Part shown: positions 1 through 6,913 of the stretch, piece after piece
Numbering within the stretch: the first letter of the stretch is position 1
Layout of the letters: each line of letters starts with the position of its first letter
From: a virus
DNA length: 58,634 bases
Reading direction: 5' to 3' (one strand)
IMG/VR virus record: IMGVR_UViG_3300033552_000007
Span: 1 to 58,634 of that record
The notes under the pieces: model-generated
Database searches by the model: none
Told to the model about the DNA's origin: nothing
What the model saw: only the letters and a program-made list of their open reading frames with translations
Made by a program: the position numbers and the translations under genes

Positions 1-127
1 ATTAAAACATCGCAAACCAGAACTGCCAAAAATAGGCATTTGCTACAACTGTAACGAACCGGTTAAATCAAACGCCAATTACTGCGACAAAGATTGTAGG
101 TTAGATCATGAGCGCCGCACTGAAAAC
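1..127. repeat. Terminal direct repeat, copy 1 (circle overlap)
   Basis: Bases 1-127 are identical to 58508-58634. Exactly 127 bases is a common maximum k-mer size of short-read assemblers, so this is most simply the overlap left on a circular contig and not a physical phage end. A single open reading frame continues through the junction, which supports circular or circularly permuted DNA. Confidence 0.95.
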
Positions 128-142
128 AAGAAAGGAAAGTAA
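2..142 (+). CDS. Small zinc-finger protein, C-terminal part (continues from 58455)
   Basis: This is the end of a 65-residue protein whose start lies at 58455; closing the circle restores one frame. The protein carries CYNC followed by YC and DC, a four-cysteine zinc-binding pattern, in a basic and acidic short chain. Such mini zinc-finger proteins are common in phages next to lysis genes, but their role is unknown. Its stop codon overlaps the endolysin start (TAATG at 140-144), so the two are translationally coupled. Confidence 0.75.
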   Translation, partial: LKHRKPELPKIGICYNCNEPVKSNANYCDKDCRLDHERRTENKKGK

Positions 143-624
143 TGTACGAACCAAAATACCTAACCCTTGCACGCATGAATATTGGTTTACGTGAATTAAC
201 AGGCCGAAATGACCATCCATTAATTCTAAGTTGGTGGGCTAAGTTCAATTCAAAGTGGCTTTATAAGCAAGCATGGTGCGGCTTATTTGTTGCCCATTGT
301 TTGCATGCGTATGGCCATACTATCCCCGCAACATTTTATCGCGCTAAATCGTTTTTAGATTGGGGCGTTCCTATTGCGTTACCGTGCTTGGGTTGCATAG
401 TAATTTTTGATCGTAAAGGAGGTGGGCATGTTGGCTTTGTAGTGGGTAAAGACAATGCAGGGCGCTTGTTGGTTTTAGGCGGCAATCAAGGCAATAGAGT
501 TTCAATAGAGCCGTTTAAAAATGACCGAGTGCTAGGTTATCGCATACCGCAATACTTTACTGGGGAATTAAAGAGCTTGCCAATTATGAGCAATAGTTTA
601 GCCAGTTCAGCCACCGAGGATTAA
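142..624 (+). CDS. Endolysin, CHAP/NlpC-P60-like (TIGR02594-type) peptidase
   Basis: This is a 160-residue cell-wall hydrolase candidate that would cleave peptidoglycan peptide or amide bonds at lysis. Cys46 lies in AWCGLFV, His96 in GGGHVGFV and Asn115 in GGNQGN, matching the Cys-His-Asn triad of the CHAP/NlpC-P60 fold and the small TIGR02594 family. No signal peptide or membrane segment is visible, so it needs the holin (17652) to reach the periplasm. It is followed two bases later by the spanin gene. The start overlaps the upstream stop. Confidence 0.85.
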   Translation: MYEPKYLTLARMNIGLRELTGRNDHPLILSWWAKFNSKWLYKQAWCGLFVAHCLHAYGHTIPATFYRAKSFLDWGVPIALPCLGCIVIFDRKGGGHVGFVVGKDNAGRLLVLGGNQGNRVSIEPFKNDRVLGYRIPQYFTGELKSLPIMSNSLASSATED

Positions 625-626
625 TC

Positions 627-1160
627 ATGATGATACTTTCTATTGCATGGCGCTTTCTTGCTAAATACTGGCCTATTATTTTAGCCATGGTGATACTTGG
701 GTATTGCCTGTATAAATATAACAGCGCTACGGACGAGCGCGACAAAGCAATCAATGAATTAGCGGCTTTTAAGCAAGCAATTGGCATAAAAGTACGTGAA
801 CAAGAGATTGAAAACGTCATTAAGCTGCAAATTGCCAAAACAGAAGTTGTGCAAGCAACGACTACTCACATCAAACAGATCGAGGCCATTAAAAATGATT
901 ATTCAAAACGCAACAAAGTTAATGTTGATACTATCGCTAACCTTCGTGACAGCTTGCGCGCCCAAGTTGCAAGTGATACCTACTCCATGCCCGAAGCTTA
1001 CACCGATACCAAAAGAACTACCGAAGAGTGGCGAAACGACTACGGAACCGTTGTTAAGCAATACGAAACGTTAGTTGATGCGTGTAAGATAACAACTTCT
1101 GATTTTAATCTGTTGCGTGAGTGGGCCGACATTAGCTGCGATCAAGTTGGGTGTGAGTGA
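627..1160 (+). CDS. Rz: Inner-membrane spanin (Rz-like)
   Basis: This 177-residue protein has one N-terminal membrane segment (about residues 14-29) followed by a long charged, helical periplasmic domain, the layout of i-spanins. These link inner and outer membranes and fuse them in the last step of lysis. It contains a nested o-spanin gene in the +1 frame (895-1074), the classical Rz/Rz1 arrangement. Its 3' end overlaps the convergent integrase gene by 29 bases. Sequence identity to lambda Rz is not evident; the call rests on architecture and position. Confidence 0.8.
   Translation: MMILSIAWRFLAKYWPIILAMVILGYCLYKYNSATDERDKAINELAAFKQAIGIKVREQEIENVIKLQIAKTEVVQATTTHIKQIEAIKNDYSKRNKVNVDTIANLRDSLRAQVASDTYSMPEAYTDTKRTTEEWRNDYGTVVKQYETLVDACKITTSDFNLLREWADISCDQVGCE
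895..1074 (+). CDS. Rz1: Outer-membrane spanin lipoprotein (Rz1-like), nested in Rz
   Basis: This is a 59-residue lipoprotein entirely inside the i-spanin gene in the +1 frame. The start at 895 follows a GAGG Shine-Dalgarno at 882. A hydrophobic signal sequence ends in the lipobox-like FVTAC, giving a mature proline-rich lipoprotein of about 39 residues, typical of Rz1. An upstream ATG at 796 would add 33 non-hydrophobic residues before the signal and is rejected. Partner of the 627-1160 product. Confidence 0.8.
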   Translation: MIIQNATKLMLILSLTFVTACAPKLQVIPTPCPKLTPIPKELPKSGETTTEPLLSNTKR

Positions 1161-2136
1161 TTTTTTGCATTTTATCCGCAAGCTCTTCTATGGTCGGATT
1201 GAAGTAAACGTTTTGCAGTATGCGTAAATCCTTGATACCAACTATTTTGGCTAACTGCATTACGTCATAACCGTTATTGCTTAATCTACTAATAGCCTCA
1301 TGCCTAGTATCGTGCCAGTGAAGATCATCAATTAACGCTTTGCTTTTTGCTTTACGAAACAAGCTATCAATTTGCGATGATCTAAGATTGAACACAAGCA
1401 CTCCATCGCGCGGCAATTCTTCTAAGATTGATTTTGCAACCTGGCTTAATGGCACATCGCGCTTGGTTCCGTTTTTACTCATGGCAATGTGTACGTGTCT
1501 ATCAAAAACGTGTTTCCATAAAAGGTTACTTACTTCACCGGCCCTCATAGCCGTTTCAATTGAGAAAATAAAGGCAGCGCCAACTCTTGAGCTTATATTA
1601 ACTGGCTTACCGTCATAGCCCAAGGCTTCTAATACCCGCTTTATTTCATCACCACTAATTCGCCTTGATCTTGCTTCTGGCGATTTTGGCCTTCTCACTT
1701 CTTTAAATGGATTGTTCTTTAGCCAGCCCCATTCTTTGATTGCTACGTTGCAGGCATGGCTTAATAAATTCCATTCTCGCAATACCGTGCCATCCGATAC
1801 TACTTTAGAGCGCGTATCGCGCCATTTAGCTGCGTCTTTAGCACTCAAGGCCCCAAGCTTTACATTGGCCAGTGGCATTTTATTAGTATTGTTTATCCTT
1901 ATTCGTTCCCACGCTTCACCACGTTTTTTTATACTCTCTTCTTCAAGGTAGCGCGTGAGTAGATCGCTAAAGGTTTTATTCGGCAACTTGCCTAGTACAC
2001 CATCTTCAATATCGGTTTCTATAATCCTCGCCCATGTAGTTGCGGCGGCTTTAGTTAAAAACACCTTGCTTTTACGCACACCTTGCTTGAAAATGAACGC
2101 CCGCCAGCCGTCTTTGTGAGGTTTAATTGAGGCCAT
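1132..2136 (-). CDS. int: Tyrosine-family site-specific integrase
   Basis: This 334-residue recombinase would integrate the phage by recombining attP with a host att site. The catalytic set is visible: Arg198 (ETAMRAGE), a beta-hairpin Lys near 221-225, His275 and Arg278 (HDTRH), and Tyr311 (NVYFNPT). The N-terminal part (about 1-60) looks like an arm-binding domain and 60-145 like the SAM-like core-binding domain. It is transcribed leftward, with attP-like DNA and an excisionase immediately upstream. Its 3' end overlaps the spanin gene. The Shine-Dalgarno is weak (GGATTC), and an iteron-like repeat sits right behind the start codon. Confidence 0.95.
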   Translation of the reverse strand: MASIKPHKDGWRAFIFKQGVRKSKVFLTKAAATTWARIIETDIEDGVLGKLPNKTFSDLLTRYLEEESIKKRGEAWERIRINNTNKMPLANVKLGALSAKDAAKWRDTRSKVVSDGTVLREWNLLSHACNVAIKEWGWLKNNPFKEVRRPKSPEARSRRISGDEIKRVLEALGYDGKPVNISSRVGAAFIFSIETAMRAGEVSNLLWKHVFDRHVHIAMSKNGTKRDVPLSQVAKSILEELPRDGVLVFNLRSSQIDSLFRKAKSKALIDDLHWHDTRHEAISRLSNNGYDVMQLAKIVGIKDLRILQNVYFNPTIEELADKMQKITHTQLDRS

Positions 2137-2139
2137 GGC

Positions 2140-2350
2140 GTGAGTGAATCCGTGTGTGAATTGTGAGTGATGAATTATGTCATCATGTGGGATAGTGTGT
2201 AAATACGTGAGTAAATATGTGTGATTTTAAATAGGTTAAATATGCTTAGAACCAAGTAAAACAAAGGGTTTAGAGGTGTTTTAGTGGTGCCCGGAAGAGG
2301 CACTCAAAACCCTTGTTTTACGCCACATTTAAAGGTGCGTGAGTGATTTT
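2140..2350. repeat. Iteron-like repeats GTGWGTRAWT upstream of int
   Basis: Related decamers occur at 2140, 2152, 2163, 2195, 2207, 2219 and 2339 (for example GTGAGTGAAT, GTGTGTGAAT, GTGAGTGATG, GTGTGTAAAT, GTGAGTAAAT). Within the clusters the spacing is 11-12 bp, about one helical turn. They lie between the integrase start and the excisionase gene and flank the attP-like core, as expected for integrase arm-type or excisionase sites. Confidence 0.7.
2256..2321. other. Candidate attP core
   Basis: The segment TGGTGCCCGGAAGAGG (2285-2300) reads, on the other strand, like the 3' end of a bacterial tRNA-Leu gene (CCTCTTCCGGGCACCA), a frequent integration target. It is bracketed by imperfect inverted arms 2256-2272 (GTAAAACAAAGGGTTTA) and 2306-2321 (AAAACCCTTGTTTTAC). 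An inner dyad GTGCC/GGCAC lies at 2288-2303. The position between integrase and excisionase fits attP. The target tRNA is recalled from general knowledge and has not been searched. Confidence 0.5.
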
Positions 2351-2356
2351 TTACTG

Positions 2357-2551
2357 TCACGCTGCAAGCTCAATATCGTAGTATTTATATATCTCATGGC
2401 GTTTAAAAAACTTTTGGCCTGTTTTACCTTCACGGCGAGGCTTTGGGTAATCTGGGTGCATAGAATCACGCTCATTAATCACCCTGGCACTACGATTGCC
2501 GCCAAATATCTCGTTTGATATATCTTCTGATGTCATAAATGCTGGTTTCAT
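2357..2551 (-). CDS. Excisionase / recombination directionality factor (AlpA-like)
   Basis: This is a 64-residue basic protein with a winged-helix pattern: a helix-turn-helix near SEDISNEIFGGN, then a RVINERD segment and a basic stretch PKPRREGKTGQKFF. That layout is typical of AlpA/Xis-type factors, which bend att DNA and push integrase toward excision. It sits directly beside attP and integrase and is the last gene of the leftward early operon before them. The function comes from fold pattern and position. Confidence 0.65.
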   Translation of the reverse strand: MKPAFMTSEDISNEIFGGNRSARVINERDSMHPDYPKPRREGKTGQKFFKRHEIYKYYDIELAA

Positions 2552-2560
2552 TTCATCCCC

Positions 2561-2896
2561 TTATTTCAAATATCTATCTGCAAGTCCAGTAGCAACTAAC
2601 ATTTCGTTTAGCGATATGCCATCTGCAATCCATATTTCAGCTAACAATCTGCCGTACTTATCGCTTTTGTAAGTGTCAATCACATACGTTTCGCCTATCT
2701 TGATCGTGTCTAGCACAAACTGCTTAGCCTGCACTGCCAGCGCGCGCTGTACTGGATCAGTTGAGTTAAGCTCTGGCGCATTGATGCCATACAAACGTAA
2801 ACGATGCTTCATGCCAACGTAGAAGCCCAAATCCACAAGCATATCAACTGTGTCAGCATCCACTACATTCAATAATTTTGCTTTGTATTGATACAT
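2561..2896 (-). CDS. Thermonuclease (SNase-like)
   Basis: This 111-residue protein matches the staphylococcal nuclease core: VDADT (Asp15), RLRLYGINAPE (Arg34, Glu42) and KYGR (Arg83). These correspond to the calcium-binding and catalytic Asp/Arg/Glu/Arg set. It has no signal peptide of its own, so it would act in the cytoplasm unless exported with its neighbour. The role in the phage (host DNA degradation or recombination) is inferred. Its start overlaps the upstream stop by one base (TAATG). Confidence 0.85.
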   Translation of the reverse strand: MYQYKAKLLNVVDADTVDMLVDLGFYVGMKHRLRLYGINAPELNSTDPVQRALAVQAKQFVLDTIKIGETYVIDTYKSDKYGRLLAEIWIADGISLNEMLVATGLADRYLK

Positions 2897-3132
2897 TATT
2901 TTTCATCCTTAAAATCTATTGCTTTAACTGGAACAAATGTATAGTCGCCATAACCAACTTCTACCCGATGATAGATTTTCAAATCATCACCTGTAGGGCA
3001 GGTTGTATTAAGCTCGCACTTTCTGTAATACATGCCGTGATAGCCTCTTATAAAATATTCATCCGTCATTAATTCAGGTTCTTTCTCACAACCCATCAAC
3101 GATAAAGCCAGTAGTGCGATTAATGGTTTCAT
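2896..3132 (-). CDS. Small lipoprotein
   Basis: This 78-residue protein begins with a signal peptide ending in LSLMGC, a good lipobox with Cys15 as the lipidation site. The mature part is short and tyrosine-rich, with one further cysteine pair (RKC and TTCP). It is probably anchored in a membrane. Because it is in the early operon it could be an exclusion or envelope-modifying moron. No family was recognised. The start overlaps the preceding gene's stop (ATGA). Confidence 0.6.
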   Translation of the reverse strand: MKPLIALLALSLMGCEKEPELMTDEYFIRGYHGMYYRKCELNTTCPTGDDLKIYHRVEVGYGDYTFVPVKAIDFKDEK

Positions 3133-3281
3133 TTACAACCTCTTTTAGGTAAATTATCCCGAACATAAATCATTGGGTTTGGCTTTTTTCTCTCAATAAA
3201 AAAAGAACAAATTAAACGCATAACTAACAAAATTAGGATTGTAGTTATTAATGCAATAAACATTGCAAATAATGGTTTCAT
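3129..3281 (-). CDS. Small membrane protein (50 aa)
   Basis: This is a short gene starting at 3281 and ending in TGA at 3129-3131, overlapping the next start (ATGA). The product begins MKPLFAMFIALITTILILLV and has one strong membrane helix, then a basic tail (IERKKPNP). Its first residues MKPL match those of the following lipoprotein. Tight overlap with its neighbours supports translation. Function unknown. Confidence 0.55.
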   Translation of the reverse strand: MKPLFAMFIALITTILILLVMRLICSFFIERKKPNPMIYVRDNLPKRGCK

Positions 3282-3290
3282 TTCACATCC

Positions 3291-3533
3291 TTAAAATAAT
3301 TTTGCAAAATATTTATAAATATTACTAAAAAATGTTTTTTGTTTATTCTGCATTACTGTTTCAAAATTATTAATAGAAAAAGCCCCATCTTCCCATTCGG
3401 TATAACTTATTTTATCGTTTTGGTCAGTTCGCTTAGTCCTAAAAAGAGCAAACAAAGCATCACCACGCATTTCATATTTCTGCTGCATTTCAACATGAAT
3501 AACATTTACTACATAAGTCGTTGCTGCGTTCAT
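3291..3533 (-). CDS. Hypothetical protein (80 aa)
   Basis: This is an 80-residue protein with no recognised domain, beginning MNAATTYVVNVIHVEMQQ and with a basic, aromatic C-terminus. It overlaps the upstream gene's stop by four bases (ATGA), as is usual in this operon, and is followed by a 9-base gap. Low-GC like its neighbours. Confidence 0.55.
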   Translation of the reverse strand: MNAATTYVVNVIHVEMQQKYEMRGDALFALFRTKRTDQNDKISYTEWEDGAFSINNFETVMQNKQKTFFSNIYKYFAKLF

Positions 3534-3886
3534 TTCACATCCTTAACTTTTGCGAGGGCTTCAAGTGCAATTGCATGTGCAGACGAACCACTGCTAGATA
3601 GCGCCAAAATACCAATAAAATAATTAATGCTTTTATCAATCCTAGCCTGCATCTGCGCTATCTCTGTGCTGTTATATACGCGTTGCTTGGTGCGATACGC
3701 TTCAAGTTCGGTTTGCATCTGCGCGATTTTAGCGGTGCTTTCTGCGGTGGCGGCTTGCCAACTTAGCCAGTTATTTTCGTCAAAATGTGTTATCTCTGAT
3801 TCTGGTATTCCAGCTAATCCTACAGTTGCACATAGCCCTTCTTCAATGGCCCACGCCTCAAAATCTTCTCTCATTTTATCTGTCAT
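3530..3886 (-). CDS. Hypothetical early phage protein (118 aa)
   Basis: The N-terminus MTDKMREDFEAWA followed by WLSWQAATAEST is a recurrent signature of small proteins in the early regions of many tailed phages, of unknown function. The central part (about 45-85) is a predicted coiled coil with two IAQMQ segments. Tightly coupled to the downstream gene (ATGA). Confidence 0.65.
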   Translation of the reverse strand: MTDKMREDFEAWAIEEGLCATVGLAGIPESEITHFDENNWLSWQAATAESTAKIAQMQTELEAYRTKQRVYNSTEIAQMQARIDKSINYFIGILALSSSGSSAHAIALEALAKVKDVK

Positions 3887-3889
3887 TTT

Positions 3890-4036
3890 TTATCCTTTCG
3901 CCACTAAACTTAAAACTAATAATAAAATCGCTAAAATTAAATAAATCCCAGCTAAAACTGTTCTAAATTTTATGGATAAATTTGGCGCTATCATAATATT
4001 TGCCGAAATAACTAAAAAAAGTATAGCGTATGTCAT
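3890..4036 (-). CDS. Small two-helix membrane protein (48 aa)
   Basis: This gene starts at 4036, two bases after the preceding stop, and ends with TAA at 3890-3892. The product is almost wholly hydrophobic, with two membrane helices (about 3-17 and 27-46) and a short loop (PNLSIKFR). It is in register with the operon spacing. Function unknown; similar mini-proteins modulate membranes or serve as exclusion factors. Confidence 0.5.
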   Translation of the reverse strand: MTYAILFLVISANIMIAPNLSIKFRTVLAGIYLILAILLLVLSLVAKG

Positions 4037-4038
4037 AT

Positions 4039-4548
4039 TCACCCTTTCGCTGGCGGTTGTGGCTGATCTATTAGAGCGCGGATAGCATCAGCAATATCAG
4101 CAGGGTGCGTAGATTTGTCTGCGTCATCACAAATTTTAGCCGCTTTCTCTAGTGCGTCACGTACTGTTTGCGGTTGTGGTGGTGCAAGGTAGACAGGTTT
4201 CCATACTGTGTTTGGTTCTTCAATCATCCAGTTTTTAAGATTATTTTCAAAGTTACCAAATTCATCAATATATCCAACTGGCTCACTATTCTGAGGTTGT
4301 GGTGGTGCAAGGTAGACTATGCGTCTAGGGTAAATGTCTTTTCGTAGGCTGTAAAAATCTGCGTGTACTGCTTGCCAAACTTCTGCCCTGTTGTAATCTA
4401 TTTCGTATATCGGCTCACTATTCTGCCTATTCGATAAATCAATGGTTGCGGTTAGTTGGGCCTCGTTTAGCATTAATGAACCATCGTCCGCAATGTCTTT
4501 GCAGTCAGTTGCACCACATTCTTTAGCAATATCTAAAACTGTTTTCAT
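4039..4548 (-). CDS. Hypothetical protein with internal repeat (169 aa)
   Basis: The N-terminal segment (1-35) is followed by two imperfect repeats, each starting QNSEP(I/V) and ending VYLAPPQPQ (about 42-86 and 86-127). A C-terminal helical part ends RALIDQPQPPAKG. Repeated 'EPV...LAPPQPQ' modules are seen in several phage early proteins with no assigned role. The repeat makes the gene prone to expansion or contraction. Confidence 0.6.
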   Translation of the reverse strand: MKTVLDIAKECGATDCKDIADDGSLMLNEAQLTATIDLSNRQNSEPIYEIDYNRAEVWQAVHADFYSLRKDIYPRRIVYLAPPQPQNSEPVGYIDEFGNFENNLKNWMIEEPNTVWKPVYLAPPQPQTVRDALEKAAKICDDADKSTHPADIADAIRALIDQPQPPAKG

Positions 4549-4550
4549 AT

Positions 4551-4631
4551 TTAGTCCTTATTTAATACCATTTTGTTAGCTTCAACATTATGGTCTAGCT
4601 TGCGGTATTCGGTCATTGATTTCATAGCCAT
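4551..4631 (-). CDS. Possible small peptide (26 aa)
   Basis: A short frame starts at 4631 (ATGGCTATG, alternative start 4625) and ends with TAA at 4551, immediately before the next gene (TAAATATG). It overlaps the upstream basic peptide by 10 bases. The overlap at both ends suggests a coupled mini-gene. No homology is recognised. Confidence 0.35.
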   Translation of the reverse strand: MAMKSMTEYRKLDHNVEANKMVLNKD

Positions 4632-4699
4632 GGTTCTCTTTTCCGTTTAGCGCGGTCTTTTTGGGCGCGGCGCTTAGATCCCTTTGGTTGTTTAGCCAT
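4622..4699 (-). CDS. Possible small basic peptide (25 aa)
   Basis: A frame of 25 codons starts at 4699 behind a good Shine-Dalgarno (GAGAGG). The peptide is strongly basic (MAKQPKGSKRRAQKDRAKRK). It could bind nucleic acid; a basic arm like this recalls N-type antiterminators, but it is far from the promoter and very short. Reported for its strong ribosome site. Confidence 0.4.
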   Translation of the reverse strand: MAKQPKGSKRRAQKDRAKRKREPWL

Positions 4700-4774
4700 A
4701 ATTACCTCTCTTGTAATATCCAATCCAATCAGCACTATTGCTAATGCTTCATGGGTTGGGTACTTGTAAACTTC

Positions 4775-5233
4775 TTATTTATTAAAAGATTGCGATATTT
4801 TGTTGAAAAAACCTTGTTTGTCTAGCTCAATAACTTCTTTAGAAGCAACTACAAATCTTTCTAATAAAACAAGTTTTGATTCAAAATCCTTTACAAGAAC
4901 CTTATCAATTCTTGCCATAGCCTCACCAACTTGATTAGAATAATCTTTAGATTTTTGTGTCAGAATCTTTGCATTTTCTATTAATTCTGCTTGGTTATTT
5001 AGTAAATCTTTTACGGCTATCCTGTAATTTTTCGTATGGTCAAAAAGAGTTTTTGTAGATTCCTTAATCAATTTAGTTGCGTTTTCATCAGCTAAATAAC
5101 CAACTTTTGCATTTTCATGATTAGTAGAATCCTTTATGTGATTTAACGCATCATTGACTTGCTCTTGTTTTGTTATTTCAAAATCTGCATTAAATTTTGC
5201 TGATTCTTTAATTCTAGTTAAATCTTTTCCCAT
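4775..5233 (-). CDS. Coiled-coil hypothetical protein
   Basis: This is a 152-residue, lysine/glutamate-rich protein predicted to be almost all helical, with heptad patterns through residues 20-140. The start at 5233 follows AAAGGCGG and sits just behind the exonuclease stop (TAATCATG). An upstream in-frame ATG at 5263 lies inside the exonuclease gene and lacks a ribosome site. Position next to YqaJ suggests an accessory role in recombination; this is inference. Confidence 0.6.
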   Translation of the reverse strand: MGKDLTRIKESAKFNADFEITKQEQVNDALNHIKDSTNHENAKVGYLADENATKLIKESTKTLFDHTKNYRIAVKDLLNNQAELIENAKILTQKSKDYSNQVGEAMARIDKVLVKDFESKLVLLERFVVASKEVIELDKQGFFNKISQSFNK

Positions 5234-5235
5234 GA

Positions 5236-6912
5236 TTAAGCCGCCTTTCTCTTTTGATCCCACTTAGTAAAATCCGCGTCAATCAAATACTTGTGGGCGT
5301 GTAATTCATCTACCTTAAAAGCGATGGCCAACGCCGTTACAATCTCATTAATCGTAGGTACTGCGCCTGCAAAGTATTGCGTGGGCACAATGGCTGGGGT
5401 GAATATGTTGCCAAACTCGGCCTGCATTGTTTGTGGCAAGATAGCTGGCTTAACTTCAACCATTTTGTTGGCTTCAACAATATGGTTAGTTGTAACTGTT
5501 TCAACCGCTTGTTTAGCGAGCATGGCGGCTTCTGCATCAGCTTTAATTTTGGCTTCTTTAGCTTCAAATTCTGCCTTGCAATCGCTTATGCGGGTTTTAA
5601 CTATTAATTTAAAATCTTCATCATCTTTGTAAATAATCTGCTGCAAGTCGTTAAACAAAAATCTGTAATCCATTGAGTTTTGTTTAAACCAAAATACTTT
5701 TGCACGAATATCACGCGCCATGGCATCAGCCGCTATTTTTCCGCTTGCTAGGGCATCGTTTAAACGTGAGTGCATAGTGTCTAATGACTTCACGTTTTTA
5801 AACGATCCTGCGAAGTCTGGCATTGGTAGATTTAAACGTGTTGGCGCAATTTCAGCTTCTAAGGATTGCACATGATCCGTGTAAGCTTGGCGCGTTTTTA
5901 ATACGGCATTGGTCTTAATCGTTTCTTTCTGTTCTTTAACGGCCTTTTCTAAGCGTAAGCCAACTTTGTTAAACGCCTCTTCATAGTTGCTTAGTACGCC
6001 ATCAACCGCGTTTACATCAACCATTTGCGCAATGATGTTGGCGCGCAGTGCTTTAATACGAGTTGCCATATCACGGCAGTTTTTACTATTGGCTTCGGCA
6101 TCTGCAAATTGTTGGTCTGTTGAAAGTTCTGTATTAATCGCGCCTAGATATTCGTCAAACATAGGTGTAATTTCACCTAGATTGCTGGCGGTAATTTCAC
6201 CTTTAACAACCACGCTAGGCACTGGCAAAGCCTTAATGGTTTCAGCTTCTACCTTTTCAACGATAACGGGCGGCACGTAGGTTGCTAAGTCTTTTTCAAA
6301 CTGCGCCCAGCCATCAATAATTTGCTGGCGTAACTCTAAATCTGGCATATACCAAGCGTGCTGTTCTTCAATGAAATAGAAATAATGCTTAGTGCCGTCA
6401 TCATCGGTATAAACATGCTCGGTTTCATTCATGGTTTTTTGCCATTTAGACGCCATGAATAAACATTTTTCGGCGCCACTTACCATGATCTGATGTTCCA
6501 TTTGGGCGCGATACATCAATGGCAAGTCTTGGCCATCGCCGCCATTACCAAAATGGGCGCGCAATTTATCGTTTAATGATTTATGCTCAAAAATTACACT
6601 TTTATCAAACGTAATACCATCAAAAGAGGCGCTAAACTCGCCATCAGTGCCAACAGTAGGCGACAAGCCATCTTGTATGATGGCTTCCGCTAAAGGTCGC
6701 GCCAATGCCTCATAAATATGGCCTAAATTAAAAATATCTTGGGTTTTTTCTGATACTTCTGGTTTTAATCCAGTAGCTAATTCATGCAAAAACTGTTCAC
6801 GTTTTTTGTACTCACTTACACTAAGAACGGTGGCCGTATCGCTGGCGTTTTTGTAGTTAGCACGGTGTTCGTGCCATGCTGCGCTACCTTGTACTAAATT
6901 TACTGTTTGCAT
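5236..6912 (-). CDS. YqaJ-like viral recombinase (exonuclease) with long C-terminal extension
   Basis: The first ~220 residues match YqaJ/lambda-exonuclease-type PD-(D/E)XK nucleases: an initial LVQGSAAWHEHR, then LGHIYEALARPLAEAI, SASFDGI, the Glu-Lys pair in VIFEHKSLN and the QMEHQIMVSG segment. These enzymes resect double-strand ends for the annealing protein encoded upstream (RecT). About 330 further residues are helical, and parts resemble phage DUF1351-type sequences. The extension is longer than usual for the family. The start at 6912 (TAAAATG) is preferred over 6924, which lies within recT. Confidence 0.85.
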   Translation of the reverse strand: MQTVNLVQGSAAWHEHRANYKNASDTATVLSVSEYKKREQFLHELATGLKPEVSEKTQDIFNLGHIYEALARPLAEAIIQDGLSPTVGTDGEFSASFDGITFDKSVIFEHKSLNDKLRAHFGNGGDGQDLPLMYRAQMEHQIMVSGAEKCLFMASKWQKTMNETEHVYTDDDGTKHYFYFIEEQHAWYMPDLELRQQIIDGWAQFEKDLATYVPPVIVEKVEAETIKALPVPSVVVKGEITASNLGEITPMFDEYLGAINTELSTDQQFADAEANSKNCRDMATRIKALRANIIAQMVDVNAVDGVLSNYEEAFNKVGLRLEKAVKEQKETIKTNAVLKTRQAYTDHVQSLEAEIAPTRLNLPMPDFAGSFKNVKSLDTMHSRLNDALASGKIAADAMARDIRAKVFWFKQNSMDYRFLFNDLQQIIYKDDEDFKLIVKTRISDCKAEFEAKEAKIKADAEAAMLAKQAVETVTTNHIVEANKMVEVKPAILPQTMQAEFGNIFTPAIVPTQYFAGAVPTINEIVTALAIAFKVDELHAHKYLIDADFTKWDQKRKAA

Positions 6913-6913
6913 T

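Noticed and set aside
1-127. Physical terminal redundancy (direct terminal repeats) of the virion DNA
   Set aside because: The repeat is exactly 127 bases, a standard assembler k-mer size, and a gene reads through the join; overlap of a circular contig explains it better. Read-depth or end mapping would decide.
2285-2321. A complete tRNA gene at the attP-like site
   Set aside because: Only the 3'-end-like segment is present; no D, anticodon or canonical T arm can be drawn.
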